Source: Maliibacterium massiliense
GTDB taxonomy: Bacteria; Bacillota; Clostridia; Christensenellales; Maliibacteriaceae
Direction: 5' to 3'
Length of the DNA: 64,000 bases
NCBI RefSeq assembly: GCF_900604345.1
Contig: NZ_LR026983.1
Span: forward strand, 806,001-870,000
The notes under the pieces were generated by a model. It made no database searches, was not told where the DNA came from, and worked only from the letters and a program-made list of their open reading frames with translations. Shown piece after piece: positions 46,013 through 54,695 of the stretch; position 1 is the stretch's first letter, and every line of letters begins with the position of its first letter. A program made the position numbers and the translations under genes.

Positions 46013-46416
46013 GTTTTATCCCCCTCGTTATGCTTGAAGATAAACAACTTGTTAATCACATAGGTAATCAGGATAATGCCAATACTCAGCCCCACCCGGC
46101 TAATATAAACATTGCAGTGCAACAAATCCACCAGCACATAAAACAAGGCTGTATCCACACCCCAAGAAATCAGGCGCATCAGCACAAACTTGCCAAATTG
46201 ACCCATCACCTGGCGCTTGTCCTCTGTACGCTCCCGCTGAAAAACCAGGTATCGATTGCATAGATAGTTGATCACTACTGCGATAAAGTAAGCAATGGTA
46301 TTGGCGAGCAGATAGTGCATGCCCCAGTTTTTAAAGAGCACAAAGAGCGTCAGGTTGATCACTGTTGTGATGGCGCCCCAGAAGCCGTACTTTATCAATT
46401 CAATCAGTTTTTTCAC
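45997..46416 (-). CDS. GtrA-family membrane protein
   Basis: A 139-residue four-helix protein of the GtrA family (IKYGFWGAITTVINLTLFVL, then NYLCNRYLVFQ). Members flip or help present polyprenyl-phosphate sugars; the mycobacterial member Rv3789 works with decaprenyl-phosphoryl-arabinose. The start is GTG with AAAAGGGG upstream. It sits between the glycosyltransferase and the UbiA-family gene and overlaps the latter. Confidence 0.9.
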   Translation of the reverse strand: MKKLIELIKYGFWGAITTVINLTLFVLFKNWGMHYLLANTIAYFIAVVINYLCNRYLVFQRERTEDKRQVMGQFGKFVLMRLISWGVDTALFYVLVDLLHCNVYISRVGLSIGIILITYVINKLFIFKHNEGDKTCAGK

Positions 46417-46429
46417 AAAGGCACCCCTT

Positions 46430-47542
46430 TTACTGCCCCTGCATGTTCATTATATCGAGATACGTCTGCGTTGTTTTAGGGGTGCTATAGCAGGACAAGA
46501 TAAAGTCACGCGGCTTGCGGTAGTCATCCGGATGATCCAGTACATCCGCAATGCAGCTTGCCAGATCCTGTGGATCACGACGCTTACATACGCACCCCAT
46601 AGCTGTTGTTTGCACAATGGTGCGTACACCAGGCAGATCTGACGCAACAACGGGTACACCACACATCATTGCTTCCACCTGTACCATGCCAAATGCCTCC
46701 AGAGAATTGATGCTAGGTAGCGTCAATACGTCCAACGAGGAGTAAAACTCGGCCATGTCTTCCTCTGCAATACGTCCCAGAAACGTAACGTTTTCTATGT
46801 GTTTTTCCTGAATACTTGCCTGCAGCTGTGGATAGATGCTGCCACCAGCGACGTTTTGATAGTCCCCGCCGACAAGCAGGCGGATATCGTCACGCTGCTG
46901 CTGCAGCAAATGAAAGGCTTCCAGCAGCACGTCAATGCCCTTCTCTTCCACAATACGTCCGCAAAAACCAATGGTCTTAATCCCCTGAGGCCTATCCACT
47001 TGCTGGCGCGTAAGCGGTTTAATTGGTGCTCCCGCCTCTACCAGTTTATGATCATACCGTGCGGCGATGCGGGAGTGCTTTGCGTAATCCACCGAGGTGA
47101 CGAATATCTTGTGCGCTCGTTTAAGGCAACGATTGTTAGAGGCATCCATCACCTTAACTATAAAACGATTTAAAAGCCCCCTGGGGAGATTGACATCGCA
47201 CTGATAGGCAACAAAGAGCTTTGAGGGATCAATTCCCGCAGCAATCACACTTGATTCCAGCATGGGCAGGTGCAGCAATACCGCGTCGGCCTGCTTTGCC
47301 ATCTTGCGCGCGCGTGTAATGAACGACGGGCTGATGGTTCCCTTGCTAATTTTACATAGTACTGACGTGCGTGTCACCTGCACGCCGCCAATCACTTCAT
47401 GTTGTGGCAGTTTGGCATGGTTGCTTGCGACCACCCGTACTTCATGTCCCTGCGCGACCATTTCTTCCGCAATGATGCGTGCGTATTCCGATACGCCGCT
47501 GATATATGGGTAGTAATAATTCAACACCATTAGAACCTTCAT
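46430..47542 (-). CDS. GT4-family glycosyltransferase
   Basis: A 370-residue GT-B enzyme. The N-terminal domain starts MKVLMVLNYYYPYISGVSEY, the GT4 core has FCGRIVEEKGIDVLLEAF, and the donor-binding motif is SLEAFGMVQVEAMMCGVPVV. It transfers a sugar from a nucleotide donor to a membrane or polymer acceptor on the cytoplasmic side. AAGGGGGAG precedes the ATG. It is the second gene of the lower-GC operon, 14 bases after the large membrane protein. Confidence 0.92.
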   Translation of the reverse strand: MKVLMVLNYYYPYISGVSEYARIIAEEMVAQGHEVRVVASNHAKLPQHEVIGGVQVTRTSVLCKISKGTISPSFITRARKMAKQADAVLLHLPMLESSVIAAGIDPSKLFVAYQCDVNLPRGLLNRFIVKVMDASNNRCLKRAHKIFVTSVDYAKHSRIAARYDHKLVEAGAPIKPLTRQQVDRPQGIKTIGFCGRIVEEKGIDVLLEAFHLLQQQRDDIRLLVGGDYQNVAGGSIYPQLQASIQEKHIENVTFLGRIAEEDMAEFYSSLDVLTLPSINSLEAFGMVQVEAMMCGVPVVASDLPGVRTIVQTTAMGCVCKRRDPQDLASCIADVLDHPDDYRKPRDFILSCYSTPKTTQTYLDIMNMQGQ

Positions 47543-47556
47543 CGTTCGCTCCCCCT

Positions 47557-49779
47557 TTACGTCTCCGGTATATATGCAAGATCATTCAGCATAAAGGCAA
47601 ATGACCGTGTATCTCCATTGTTGGCTTGGTTAAGCGCCCCCTCGTAGCGCACCGTAAGATATCTCTCTTCCCCCGGCGCAAGAGAGATAACTGAGCTCTG
47701 TAAACGCTCTCCCGCCATACCGGAGGCAATACACGCATTTTGATCATACACTGCGATGCGCTTTTTTGTAAATGGGCCCGCGTCTGTATCCAACGCGATG
47801 CGTCCCTGTATCATTTGGGGAGTGGTATTGCATAAAAAGACAGTCATTTGGTTGTCCTGCACCCATTGAAACGTACCGTCCCTGCCGCCAACCTCCGGAT
47901 ATGATACACCCTGCACAGGCATTACCATTACCTCCGAAGTGTGGGTTACAATGGCGAATGCCTCGTTGTGCCAAAGGACATGCCAGTCTTCTCTGCCTTC
48001 ATAATAAAGTACCTCCATATTGGAAACTACCATGTAACGCTGTGGCTGTGCGCCAGCATCCTGCAATAAAAAGCTGTAATAGGAAAAATCAGAACCCGCG
48101 TTCAAAGCCACTGGTCGTTCTTTAAGCGCATATGTCGCAGCATGGCGCGCATACGGACGGTCCAGGCACGCTATACCCAGTATTTCATTTGGGGGAACAT
48201 ACTGCGCTGCCTGGCGCAGCTCTGTTAAAGTATGGTCCCAGTAGGTGAGTTTGCCTGGGCGATAGTTTGCCGCTATATTACAGAGACTGCCTAGTATCAG
48301 CGCGCTGCAGCACACATATCCTGCCACTGTTTTCCAGGTGCAGCGGGTATGCTCGCCACACAATGCCTCGATAAAATATGCGCCAATAAGCACGCACCAT
48401 GGCGCCATTGTAGTGACGTGCTTCATTTCTCCATAAGCAAAATGGGATATCCAGAAATAACTTTCATACAGCACAAAGAAGGCGCACCAACCTAGCACAA
48501 TCCATTTGCGCCTATCCTTCTTTTTCCAGAGCCCAAAGATTATACATCCTATAAACAGCAGAGCCAATGCTACCAGACCTATGTGATAGCCACCGCTTAC
48601 AACTTTGGCTAATTCCCCCAATTGGTTTGATGCGATCTGCGCCACTTGCTCAGTTCGGGGCAGTCCAAAGATCATAGCAATCAGATTGAAAAAACCAAAA
48701 AGGTTGCCCTGGTAAGGATCAATGGCGCTGACACCGCTGAGAGCATTACCCAAAATGAACAAGTTGAATTTTATCGCGATATACATGGCTACTGGGTTGA
48801 GCACAAACGAAAGCAGCCCCGCATAGACGGCCCGCAGCAAGCGCTTTGCCCGCCCTCTGCCCCTATATAAAAACAAATCCACCAGCACAACAACCATATA
48901 GATGGCCAGCAGATACACAGCGTATTCCGCATAAACCGTCAATGTGCCAACCAGTAGAAGCGCTGTAAAAAAAATGTATTTGCGTTCCTGGTAACGATAG
49001 AGAAGCAGCAGGTTGCCGGCAAAGGCCATCATACAGCCAATGCCAAAGATTTGTGGGGCATACTGTGAAGCGATTGAAAAATACCATATCCCGCCTGCGC
49101 ACAGCAGCGCGGTCGCCCATATCGCTGTTTTTTCAGCAATATCCAGGCAGTAGGTCATCAAAAAATATGCCGCCATAATCGTGGCCAGTGTAAGGGTGGT
49201 ACTCAGCACAAAATACACTTGATGGGCCTGCAGATTTGCCACTGCCATGATCAATGCACCCAAGATATCTGTACCAAAGCGTGTCACTGTAAACATATAA
49301 TTGGCCAACGCATAGAAGGGCATGGTATTGGAAAATGCGATTTGCTCGCACAACGCATGGTTCTGCAGCCAGTCCATGCTTGAAACATAATAAGCAATAT
49401 CATTATTGGTGTTCTGCAGGCTCACCAGCTCTCCACGTGCCAGCACGGGATAGTGCAGCAGCAAGCATCCTGCCCCCAACACCAGCAGTAAAACCTTATT
49501 GCGTGCCATTCCGCGCAGCCAAGGGAGCACATAAGCACGCGCGTAGTATATGCCCACAACACACAACAACAGGTAGATGATTGCAATAACATGCATGGGG
49601 AACACCAGCGCCAGTATCTGCGCAAAACAAGTGGTGCCAATTGCACCGAGGATAGGCATAAAAAACGCAAACCCTTTCCCCTTAAAACATGAAATCTGCA
49701 CCCGCGCGCATTTTGACATGATCAGACCAACCATGCTGAGAAAAAACAGTACAACGACAGATACAATAATAGAAAGCAT
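47557..49779 (-). CDS. Large GT-C-like membrane glycosyltransferase (uncharacterised)
   Basis: A 740-residue protein with about a dozen helices in the first 520 residues and a soluble C-terminal domain of about 200 residues. A first outer loop containing LQNTNNDIAYYVSSMDWL (Asp127 and Asp136) after the third or fourth helix is where GT-C enzymes place their catalytic acidic residue. Together with the UbiA/GtrA neighbours this suggests a transferase using a polyprenyl-phosphate sugar outside the membrane. No specific family was recognised. GAGGG precedes the ATG. It is first in the operon. Confidence 0.65.
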   Translation of the reverse strand: MLSIIVSVVVLFFLSMVGLIMSKCARVQISCFKGKGFAFFMPILGAIGTTCFAQILALVFPMHVIAIIYLLLCVVGIYYARAYVLPWLRGMARNKVLLLVLGAGCLLLHYPVLARGELVSLQNTNNDIAYYVSSMDWLQNHALCEQIAFSNTMPFYALANYMFTVTRFGTDILGALIMAVANLQAHQVYFVLSTTLTLATIMAAYFLMTYCLDIAEKTAIWATALLCAGGIWYFSIASQYAPQIFGIGCMMAFAGNLLLLYRYQERKYIFFTALLLVGTLTVYAEYAVYLLAIYMVVVLVDLFLYRGRGRAKRLLRAVYAGLLSFVLNPVAMYIAIKFNLFILGNALSGVSAIDPYQGNLFGFFNLIAMIFGLPRTEQVAQIASNQLGELAKVVSGGYHIGLVALALLFIGCIIFGLWKKKDRRKWIVLGWCAFFVLYESYFWISHFAYGEMKHVTTMAPWCVLIGAYFIEALCGEHTRCTWKTVAGYVCCSALILGSLCNIAANYRPGKLTYWDHTLTELRQAAQYVPPNEILGIACLDRPYARHAATYALKERPVALNAGSDFSYYSFLLQDAGAQPQRYMVVSNMEVLYYEGREDWHVLWHNEAFAIVTHTSEVMVMPVQGVSYPEVGGRDGTFQWVQDNQMTVFLCNTTPQMIQGRIALDTDAGPFTKKRIAVYDQNACIASGMAGERLQSSVISLAPGEERYLTVRYEGALNQANNGDTRSFAFMLNDLAYIPET

Positions 49780-49840
49780 GCGCTATCCCTCTTCATAATC
49801 ACTTTTCATATTTATTACATAACATCATGCAATGTCTATT

Positions 49841-49869
49841 ATTATAACCTCCCATTGTTTTCTGTGCAA
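49841..49869 (-). promoter_or_regulatory. Promoter of the glycan operon
   Basis: On the minus strand TTGCAC (49864-49869) and a perfect TATAAT (49841-49846) are separated by 17 bases, 62 bases before the first start codon. The stretch is AT-rich like the operon. Confidence 0.85.
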
Positions 49870-49904
49870 CAAATGTCGTTTTATGATGTAGCGTTTCTTC
49901 TTTG

Positions 49905-51347
49905 TCAAAGCCGCTGCGTCGCTGGGCCGTCGAGTACGTTGCCCCGCACATCAAAGCGCGAGCCGTGGCAGGGGCAGTCCCAGGTATGGTCGTCCCCGTT
50001 CCACTCCAGCTGGCAGCCCAAGTGCGGGCAGCGCGGCCGCACCAGGTACAGCTCGTCGTCCTCGTCACGGTACACCCCCACCTTCTCGTCGCCGTAGACC
50101 AGCACCGCGCCCTCCCCTTTGCGCACATGCGACAGCTGGTTGTCCAGCGTATCGAGCGTATCGAGCATGCGCTTGGTAAAGCCGATGGCCGTCTCCCCCC
50201 CGTTAATGAGGAACCGCCGCATGGATGCGGAGATCGTCAGCCGCTGTGGGGAAAAGGCCACCGCATCCGGATTCTCCCTGCCCGTGACGACATCGCTTAA
50301 AAGCAGCGCCGCGGCCATGCTGCTTGTCATGCCCCACTTGTTAAAGCCGGTAGCCACGTACACCGGCGCCTTACTGCGGCTGTAGTAACCGATGTAGGGC
50401 ACGCCGTCGAGCGTCATGCAGTCCTGGTTGGACCACGCCGCCGCCTCGCTGCTGTCCGGGTACAGCGCGCGCGCAGCCTCGCGCAGCGCCTCATAATGGC
50501 CGCCTGACGGGTTTTTGCCCGTGCGGTGCCCTGCGCCGCCAAAAAGCAACAGCCCCCGCGCGTTGCGGAAGGAGTAGCCGTCGGGGTCCGCGTCGATGTA
50601 CATGCCATCGAGCTGCGGTGCGTTCTCCAGCGCCAGCACATAGGAGCGCTGCTGGTGCATCCGCATAAAGTAAAAGCCGGGCGCATTGACAAAGGGGAAA
50701 TGCGTGGCCACCACAATGTGCGATGCGGTGATGTTGCCCCGGTCCGTCTCCACCACCTGGTCCTTGATGGCCAGCGCGCACGTGCGCGTGTGGATGGTCA
50801 GTCCCTGCGCAATATGCGCGGCAAAGCGCAGCGGATCGAACTGCGCCTGGTCGCTGAAGCGCACCGCGCCCTGCACCGCAAAGGGCAGCGTGGTCTCTGT
50901 TGTAAACTGCGCGTCGATCCCCAGGCTGCACGCCGCCTCCACCTCCTGGCGCATGCGCGCCGCATCGTCGCGGCTGAACACATAGCTGGGCAGCGTCTGC
51001 CAATCGCAGGCAATCTGCTGCTGCTGTACCAGCGCGCGGTACTGTTCCAGCGCGCACATGTTTAAGTGCGCATACTGCGCGGCGCGCGCCTTGCCCAGGG
51101 ACGTGATGAGCCGGTGGTAGGTCAAATTGTGTTGGATGGTCACCTTGGCTGTCGTGCGGGCGGTGGCGCCGCTGCACGGCGCATGCGCGCGGTCAATCAC
51201 CAATACCTGCAGGCCGTGCTGCTGCAGAAAATAAGCGCACAAAAGGCCGCACAGCCCCGCGCCGATCACCAGCACGTCCGTCTTGCAGTCCCCCGCAAGC
51301 GGACCGCTGCTCTGTATTTCCACGTTGTTTTGCCAAATGGCATGCAT
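49905..51347 (-). CDS. FAD-dependent oxidoreductase with C-terminal Rieske domain
   Basis: A 480-residue protein. An N-terminal DAO-type FAD domain has VLVIGAGLCGLLCAYFLQQ and SGATARTTAKVTIQH. The C-terminal 75 residues form a Rieske [2Fe-2S] domain with CPHLGC and CPCHGSRFD as the Cys/His ligands. This matches the glycine/D-amino-acid oxidase-like plus Rieske proteins common in Firmicutes; the substrate is unknown. The ATG at 51347 has GAGGTGA about 8 bases upstream; a GTG at 51359 is an in-frame alternative. It is divergent from the padR module. GC content returns to the genome norm here. Confidence 0.9.
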   Translation of the reverse strand: MHAIWQNNVEIQSSGPLAGDCKTDVLVIGAGLCGLLCAYFLQQHGLQVLVIDRAHAPCSGATARTTAKVTIQHNLTYHRLITSLGKARAAQYAHLNMCALEQYRALVQQQQIACDWQTLPSYVFSRDDAARMRQEVEAACSLGIDAQFTTETTLPFAVQGAVRFSDQAQFDPLRFAAHIAQGLTIHTRTCALAIKDQVVETDRGNITASHIVVATHFPFVNAPGFYFMRMHQQRSYVLALENAPQLDGMYIDADPDGYSFRNARGLLLFGGAGHRTGKNPSGGHYEALREAARALYPDSSEAAAWSNQDCMTLDGVPYIGYYSRSKAPVYVATGFNKWGMTSSMAAALLLSDVVTGRENPDAVAFSPQRLTISASMRRFLINGGETAIGFTKRMLDTLDTLDNQLSHVRKGEGAVLVYGDEKVGVYRDEDDELYLVRPRCPHLGCQLEWNGDDHTWDCPCHGSRFDVRGNVLDGPATQRL

Positions 51348-51417
51348 TCGTCGCTTCACCTCATCTGTTACCCTGCCCGAAAAAGGGATATTTTACACAA
51401 AAAGCGCGCGCATGGTG

Positions 51418-51448
51418 TTTACAAACGATATTATACGCCGTATAATAT
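51418..51448 (+). promoter_or_regulatory. padR promoter overlapped by a perfect palindrome
   Basis: TTTACA (51418-51423) and TATAAT (51441-51446) are separated by 17 bases. A 21-base perfect palindrome (arms ATATTATACG and CGTATAATAT, 51428-51448) covers the spacer and -10, a typical PadR autoregulatory site. Confidence 0.85.
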
Positions 51449-51483
51449 AAATCGCTTTATAGCATAGAGATGAGGTGATCGGC

Positions 51484-51810
51484 GTGACGTTTCAACTGGG
51501 CTCCACACTGCTGGACGCCTGCGTCCTCTCAGTGCTCCACCGGGGCGACAGCTACGGCTACCTGCTGACGCAGAACCTGCGGGACGTGGTGCGCGTATCG
51601 GAATCCACGCTCTACCCGGTGCTGCGGCGCCTGCAAAAGGAAGGCTTTCTCGCCACCTACGACCAGCCTTTTCAGGGACGCAACCGCCGTTACTACACCA
51701 TTACCGCCCAGGGACGGGCGCAGTACATGCACTACGTGCAGCAGTGGTCCGCCTACAAGGACATGGTGGACAAGATCATGCTGGGAGGGGCCGACGATGA
51801 CAAGGCTTGA
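51484..51810 (+). CDS. PadR-family transcriptional regulator
   Basis: A 108-residue PadR winged-helix regulator: LDACVLSVLHRGDSYGYLL, then SESTLYPVLRRLQKEGFL and a GRNRRYYTIT wing. The start is GTG with GAGGTGAT upstream. It overlaps the DUF1700 gene by 14 bases. It probably represses its own operon through the palindrome upstream. Confidence 0.92.
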   Translation: MTFQLGSTLLDACVLSVLHRGDSYGYLLTQNLRDVVRVSESTLYPVLRRLQKEGFLATYDQPFQGRNRRYYTITAQGRAQYMHYVQQWSAYKDMVDKIMLGGADDDKA

Positions 51811-52612
51811 CTTTTTCTTGCAACTGCGAAACAACCTTGCCGCGCTGCCGCAGGAGGAACTGGACAGCGCCGTATCCTACTACTGCGAGTATTTTGACGA
51901 CAACGGGCCGGAGAACGAGCAGCGCGTGCTGGAGGAGCTGGGCGATCCGGCGGCAATCGCCCGGCAGATTGTGGCGGAGTACCATGCGCGCATCGGCCAG
52001 CAGCAGGAGGAGGCACCGCCCACAAGCGATGCATCGGATGCGCCAAAAGACGCGCAGCAAGTGTGCGCGCAGGCCGTTTTACAGATGCCGCAGGACCAGG
52101 TGCCCGCAGATGCCGCGCTCGATGGGCAGGATTGCGCGCGTGACATGACAGGCGATGCGTCCAATGCGCAGGGGGCTGCGCGGCAAGCATCCCAAGATGG
52201 CGCGCACGATACGCGCTACGCCGCGCAGGAAACCGCACGCCCGCTGGAGGCGCAGGGCGCGCCGCGGCGCATGCCTACAGGCATGATCATGGTGCTGGTG
52301 CTGCTCTCCCCACTGTTGCTCGTGCTGGGCGCGGCGGTGTTCGCGCTGTTTATCGCACTGCTTGCCGTCGCGCTGAGCGTCCTTGCCGTTGGCGTGGTGA
52401 TGGGCATCACCGCAATCGCCTGCCTGGTGGTGGGCATCATGGCGCTGTTTGTGCACGCGCCAAGCGGTCTGCTGCTGCTGGGCACCAGCCTTGTGCTGGC
52501 TGCGCTGACTATCCTGTTTAACCTGGGCGGCGCCGCGCTGCTCAAGGCGATTGTGCGTCTGTATCGCTTCACCTGGCGCAGCATCTTTCATAAAAGGGGG
52601 CACGTACAATGA
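51797..52612 (+). CDS. DUF1700 (HAAS-type) membrane protein
   Basis: A 271-residue protein. The N-terminal 65 residues are a DUF1700/HAAS domain (LAALPQEELDSAVSYYCEYF, then LGDPAAIARQIVAEY), followed by a low-complexity Ala/Asp/Gln-rich linker (about 70-155) and about four helices. PadR-DUF1700-DUF4097 is a standard Firmicutes module, thought to sense or remodel the envelope; its function is unproven. It overlaps padR by 14 bases and the next gene by 4. Confidence 0.88.
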   Translation: MTRLDFFLQLRNNLAALPQEELDSAVSYYCEYFDDNGPENEQRVLEELGDPAAIARQIVAEYHARIGQQQEEAPPTSDASDAPKDAQQVCAQAVLQMPQDQVPADAALDGQDCARDMTGDASNAQGAARQASQDGAHDTRYAAQETARPLEAQGAPRRMPTGMIMVLVLLSPLLLVLGAAVFALFIALLAVALSVLAVGVVMGITAIACLVVGIMALFVHAPSGLLLLGTSLVLAALTILFNLGGAALLKAIVRLYRFTWRSIFHKRGHVQ

Positions 52613-53634
52613 AAACCGCAACAAAGGCCGCGTTGATCGTGGCTTGCAGCCTGCTTGTGGCAGGCCTGATCATCTGTGGCATCGCCTACGCATGGGGAGG
52701 GGACAATTTGGGCATCATCGTCAGCCGCAAAGGCATCACGCGCGCCAGCGGCCAGTTTATCGAAAAGCACGTGGACACCGGCGCCTTCCACAGCATCACG
52801 GCGGATATGTCCCTCGGCACCGTACGCCTGGAGGCATCTGACCGCTACGGTGTCTCCTACGGCTACGCGCCCGACTACGGCACGCCCGCCTGCGTGGTGG
52901 AGGGGGACCAGCTGCGTTTCACGATGGAGGCGCGCAATGTCTTTGGCATCAACATGCTTCTGCATCGTCCCCGGGAAAACTACGTCACCATCTACTATCC
53001 TCAAGGCGCGGCGCTGGGCGACGTGCAGCTGCGCGCAAACGCGGGCAACGTGCATATTGCGGGCGTCACGTCCGATACCCTGCGCGTCACAGCGGACCTG
53101 GGCCAGGTATCGCTTGCGCAGGCGCAGTGCGGCGCGGTCTCTCTGGAGATGCACGCGGGCGACGGCAAGCTTACGGACGTACAGGCTAACACCCTCCAGG
53201 CCGATTGCAACCTGGGCAACATGACGTTTACGCGCGTTGTCGCGGACAGCTTCCACGCGGATGCAGACGCGGGCGATATCCGCCTGCAGGACTGCCGCAC
53301 CGGCGAGACCGAGCTATCGTGCGACCTGGGCAACATGCAGGGCGATGGCCTGGAGATGGGCGCGCTGGACGCGAGCAACCACTGCGGCAACATTGCGCTT
53401 GCCGGCTCGTTTAACGGGGACGTGTCCCTCAAGGCGGATTTGGGCAACGTGAAGCTCACCACGCGGCAGCCGGCGGACGCATACCGCATCGATCTGGAGG
53501 TGAGCGCAGGCAATTGCTCCGTGGATGGCAACCGCGTGGGCAACCGGTACCAGTCGGGGGGCGCGCAGGGCGCGCACCAGATGCGCATCCGCAACAGCTG
53601 CGGCAACATTGCAGTGCATTTTAATCAGATGTGA
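52609..53634 (+). CDS. DUF4097 beta-helix-like membrane-anchored protein
   Basis: A 341-residue protein with one N-terminal helix (ALIVACSLLVAGLIICGIAY) and a long extracytoplasmic beta-strand repeat region. Repeats of the type A-D-L-G-x-(V/M)-x-(L/F) recur, as in TADLGQVSLAQAQ, CNLGNMTF, CDLGNMQG and ADLGNVKL, typical of DUF4097 adhesin-like right-handed repeats. It is the last gene of the padR operon (ATGA overlap). The gene-free, repeat-rich stretch follows. Confidence 0.88.
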   Translation: MKTATKAALIVACSLLVAGLIICGIAYAWGGDNLGIIVSRKGITRASGQFIEKHVDTGAFHSITADMSLGTVRLEASDRYGVSYGYAPDYGTPACVVEGDQLRFTMEARNVFGINMLLHRPRENYVTIYYPQGAALGDVQLRANAGNVHIAGVTSDTLRVTADLGQVSLAQAQCGAVSLEMHAGDGKLTDVQANTLQADCNLGNMTFTRVVADSFHADADAGDIRLQDCRTGETELSCDLGNMQGDGLEMGALDASNHCGNIALAGSFNGDVSLKADLGNVKLTTRQPADAYRIDLEVSAGNCSVDGNRVGNRYQSGGAQGAHQMRIRNSCGNIAVHFNQM

Positions 53635-53639
53635 CCCCG

Positions 53640-54120
53640 CACGCAAGGACGGCAAATAGGGACTCCGCGCACATATGCACACGCGCCCGAAGCGCAGGCA
53701 GATGGATGCGTCCCGCCATGTCCGCAGACGCTTGGCGCACGAGGAAGCCGCTCCGCGGGCGGCAATCGCATGCGCTGATTAATTCCCCTCCTGTTTGCGT
53801 CTGCGCTTGAGGCATGCAAGGGCACGCATGGGCCTTGATCTTTCTCCTGTTCGCGCGCGCTTGAGATGCGCAAGAGCGCGCATAGGCCGGTATCTCCCCT
53901 ATGCGCAAGGCGCTTGCAGCGCGCGGGGCGCCAGGGGCCCCGCCATGCGTGCACGTAGGCCTGGCGTGCGAGAATGCCGCTCTTTGGGCCACAAGCGCGC
54001 GCGGGTAGGTTGTAGCCCTTATGCGCAGATGCGCCTGGAGCAATCGCAACTCCTTGCGCACGGCGGCCCTTCCCCATCCGCAGCTGTGCCCGGCTGGTTG
54101 GATACATCCACATCGCTATG
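53640..54120. repeat. Gene-free stretch with tandem degenerate hairpin units
   Basis: No frame has a credible start and family. Imperfect tandem units of about 55-65 bases are seen: two begin CTCCTGTT (53788 and 53844) and continue with a TTGAG...CAAG hairpin (GCGCGC-TTG...CAA-GA-GCGCGC in the second). Further diverged units with ATGCGCA motifs follow at about 53898 and 54020. It may be decayed coding DNA for a Cys-rich repeat protein, or structured non-coding repeats. Confidence 0.45.
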
Positions 54121-54124
54121 CCCA

Positions 54125-54155
54125 GGGAGCGGACGCGCGCGTCCGCTCCCTTTCT
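54125..54155 (+). terminator. Hairpin, probable terminator
   Basis: GGGAGCGGACGC and GCGTCCGCTCCC pair perfectly, followed by TTTCT. It lies nearly 500 bases after the DUF4097 stop, so it may end a long 3' transcript or a transcript from within the repeat stretch. Confidence 0.6.
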
Positions 54156-54238
54156 ACGCGGCGCATCCCATGGCGCCGCCTTTTCACACATGTCTTTTGC
54201 CATTCACACACTTTTTTCTGTTTTTTGACGTTTTCCCC

Positions 54239-54287
54239 TTGACGGATGCGCCTCCACGTCTTATAGTTAGTTACATGAGTGATTAAC
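54239..54287 (+). promoter_or_regulatory. Promoter and likely YtrA-type operator of the GntR-ABC operon
   Basis: TTGACG (54239-54244) and TATAGT (54262-54267) at 17 bases. The start region carries GTTAGTTACATGAGTGAT followed by TAAC, a dyad (GTTA...TAAC, 54266-54287) where YtrA-type repressors usually bind. Confidence 0.7.
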
Positions 54288-54314
54288 CATTTAACCAAGC
54301 AGGAGGTGACGCGG

Positions 54315-54695
54315 GTGCTGATGCACTTCAACGACGAGCAGCCCATCTATCAGCAGATCGCCCGGGGCATCGAGGACGCCATCCTAGCGGGCGCGTTTGC
54401 CGAGGAGAGCCAGGTGCCCTCCACCACAGAGCTGTCCGTCACCTACAAAATCAATCCTGCCACAGCGCTCAAGGGGGTCAATATGTTGGTGGAAAACGGT
54501 ATCCTGTACAAAAAACGCGGGCTGGGCATGTTTGTGCGCGCAGGCGCGGTCGCACAGCTGTCGACGCAGCGGCGGGAGCAGTTCTACCAGCAGTTTATTC
54601 TCCCGCTTGTCGCCGAAGCGCGGGCGCTACACATCGCGCCTGCGGACATCGCCAAAATGATTGAGAGAGGATATGACCATGAGCAACATGATTGA
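54315..54695 (+). CDS. YtrA-subfamily GntR regulator
   Basis: A 126-residue GntR protein with the winged helix (IYQQIARGIEDAILAGAF, then PSTTELSVTYKINPATALKG) and the short YtrA-type helical tail rather than a ligand-binding domain. The GTG start follows AGGAGG by 8 bases. It overlaps the ABC ATPase gene by 17 bases. Such regulators repress adjacent ABC transporters and respond to envelope stress or antibiotics in several Firmicutes. Confidence 0.9.
   Translation: MLMHFNDEQPIYQQIARGIEDAILAGAFAEESQVPSTTELSVTYKINPATALKGVNMLVENGILYKKRGLGMFVRAGAVAQLSTQRREQFYQQFILPLVAEARALHIAPADIAKMIERGYDHEQHD

Noticed and set aside
53625..54203. Minus-strand frames of 146-192 codons with Cys-rich repeats
   Set aside because: Repeat-derived, with no ribosome-binding site or recognisable domain; kept only as a repeat region.
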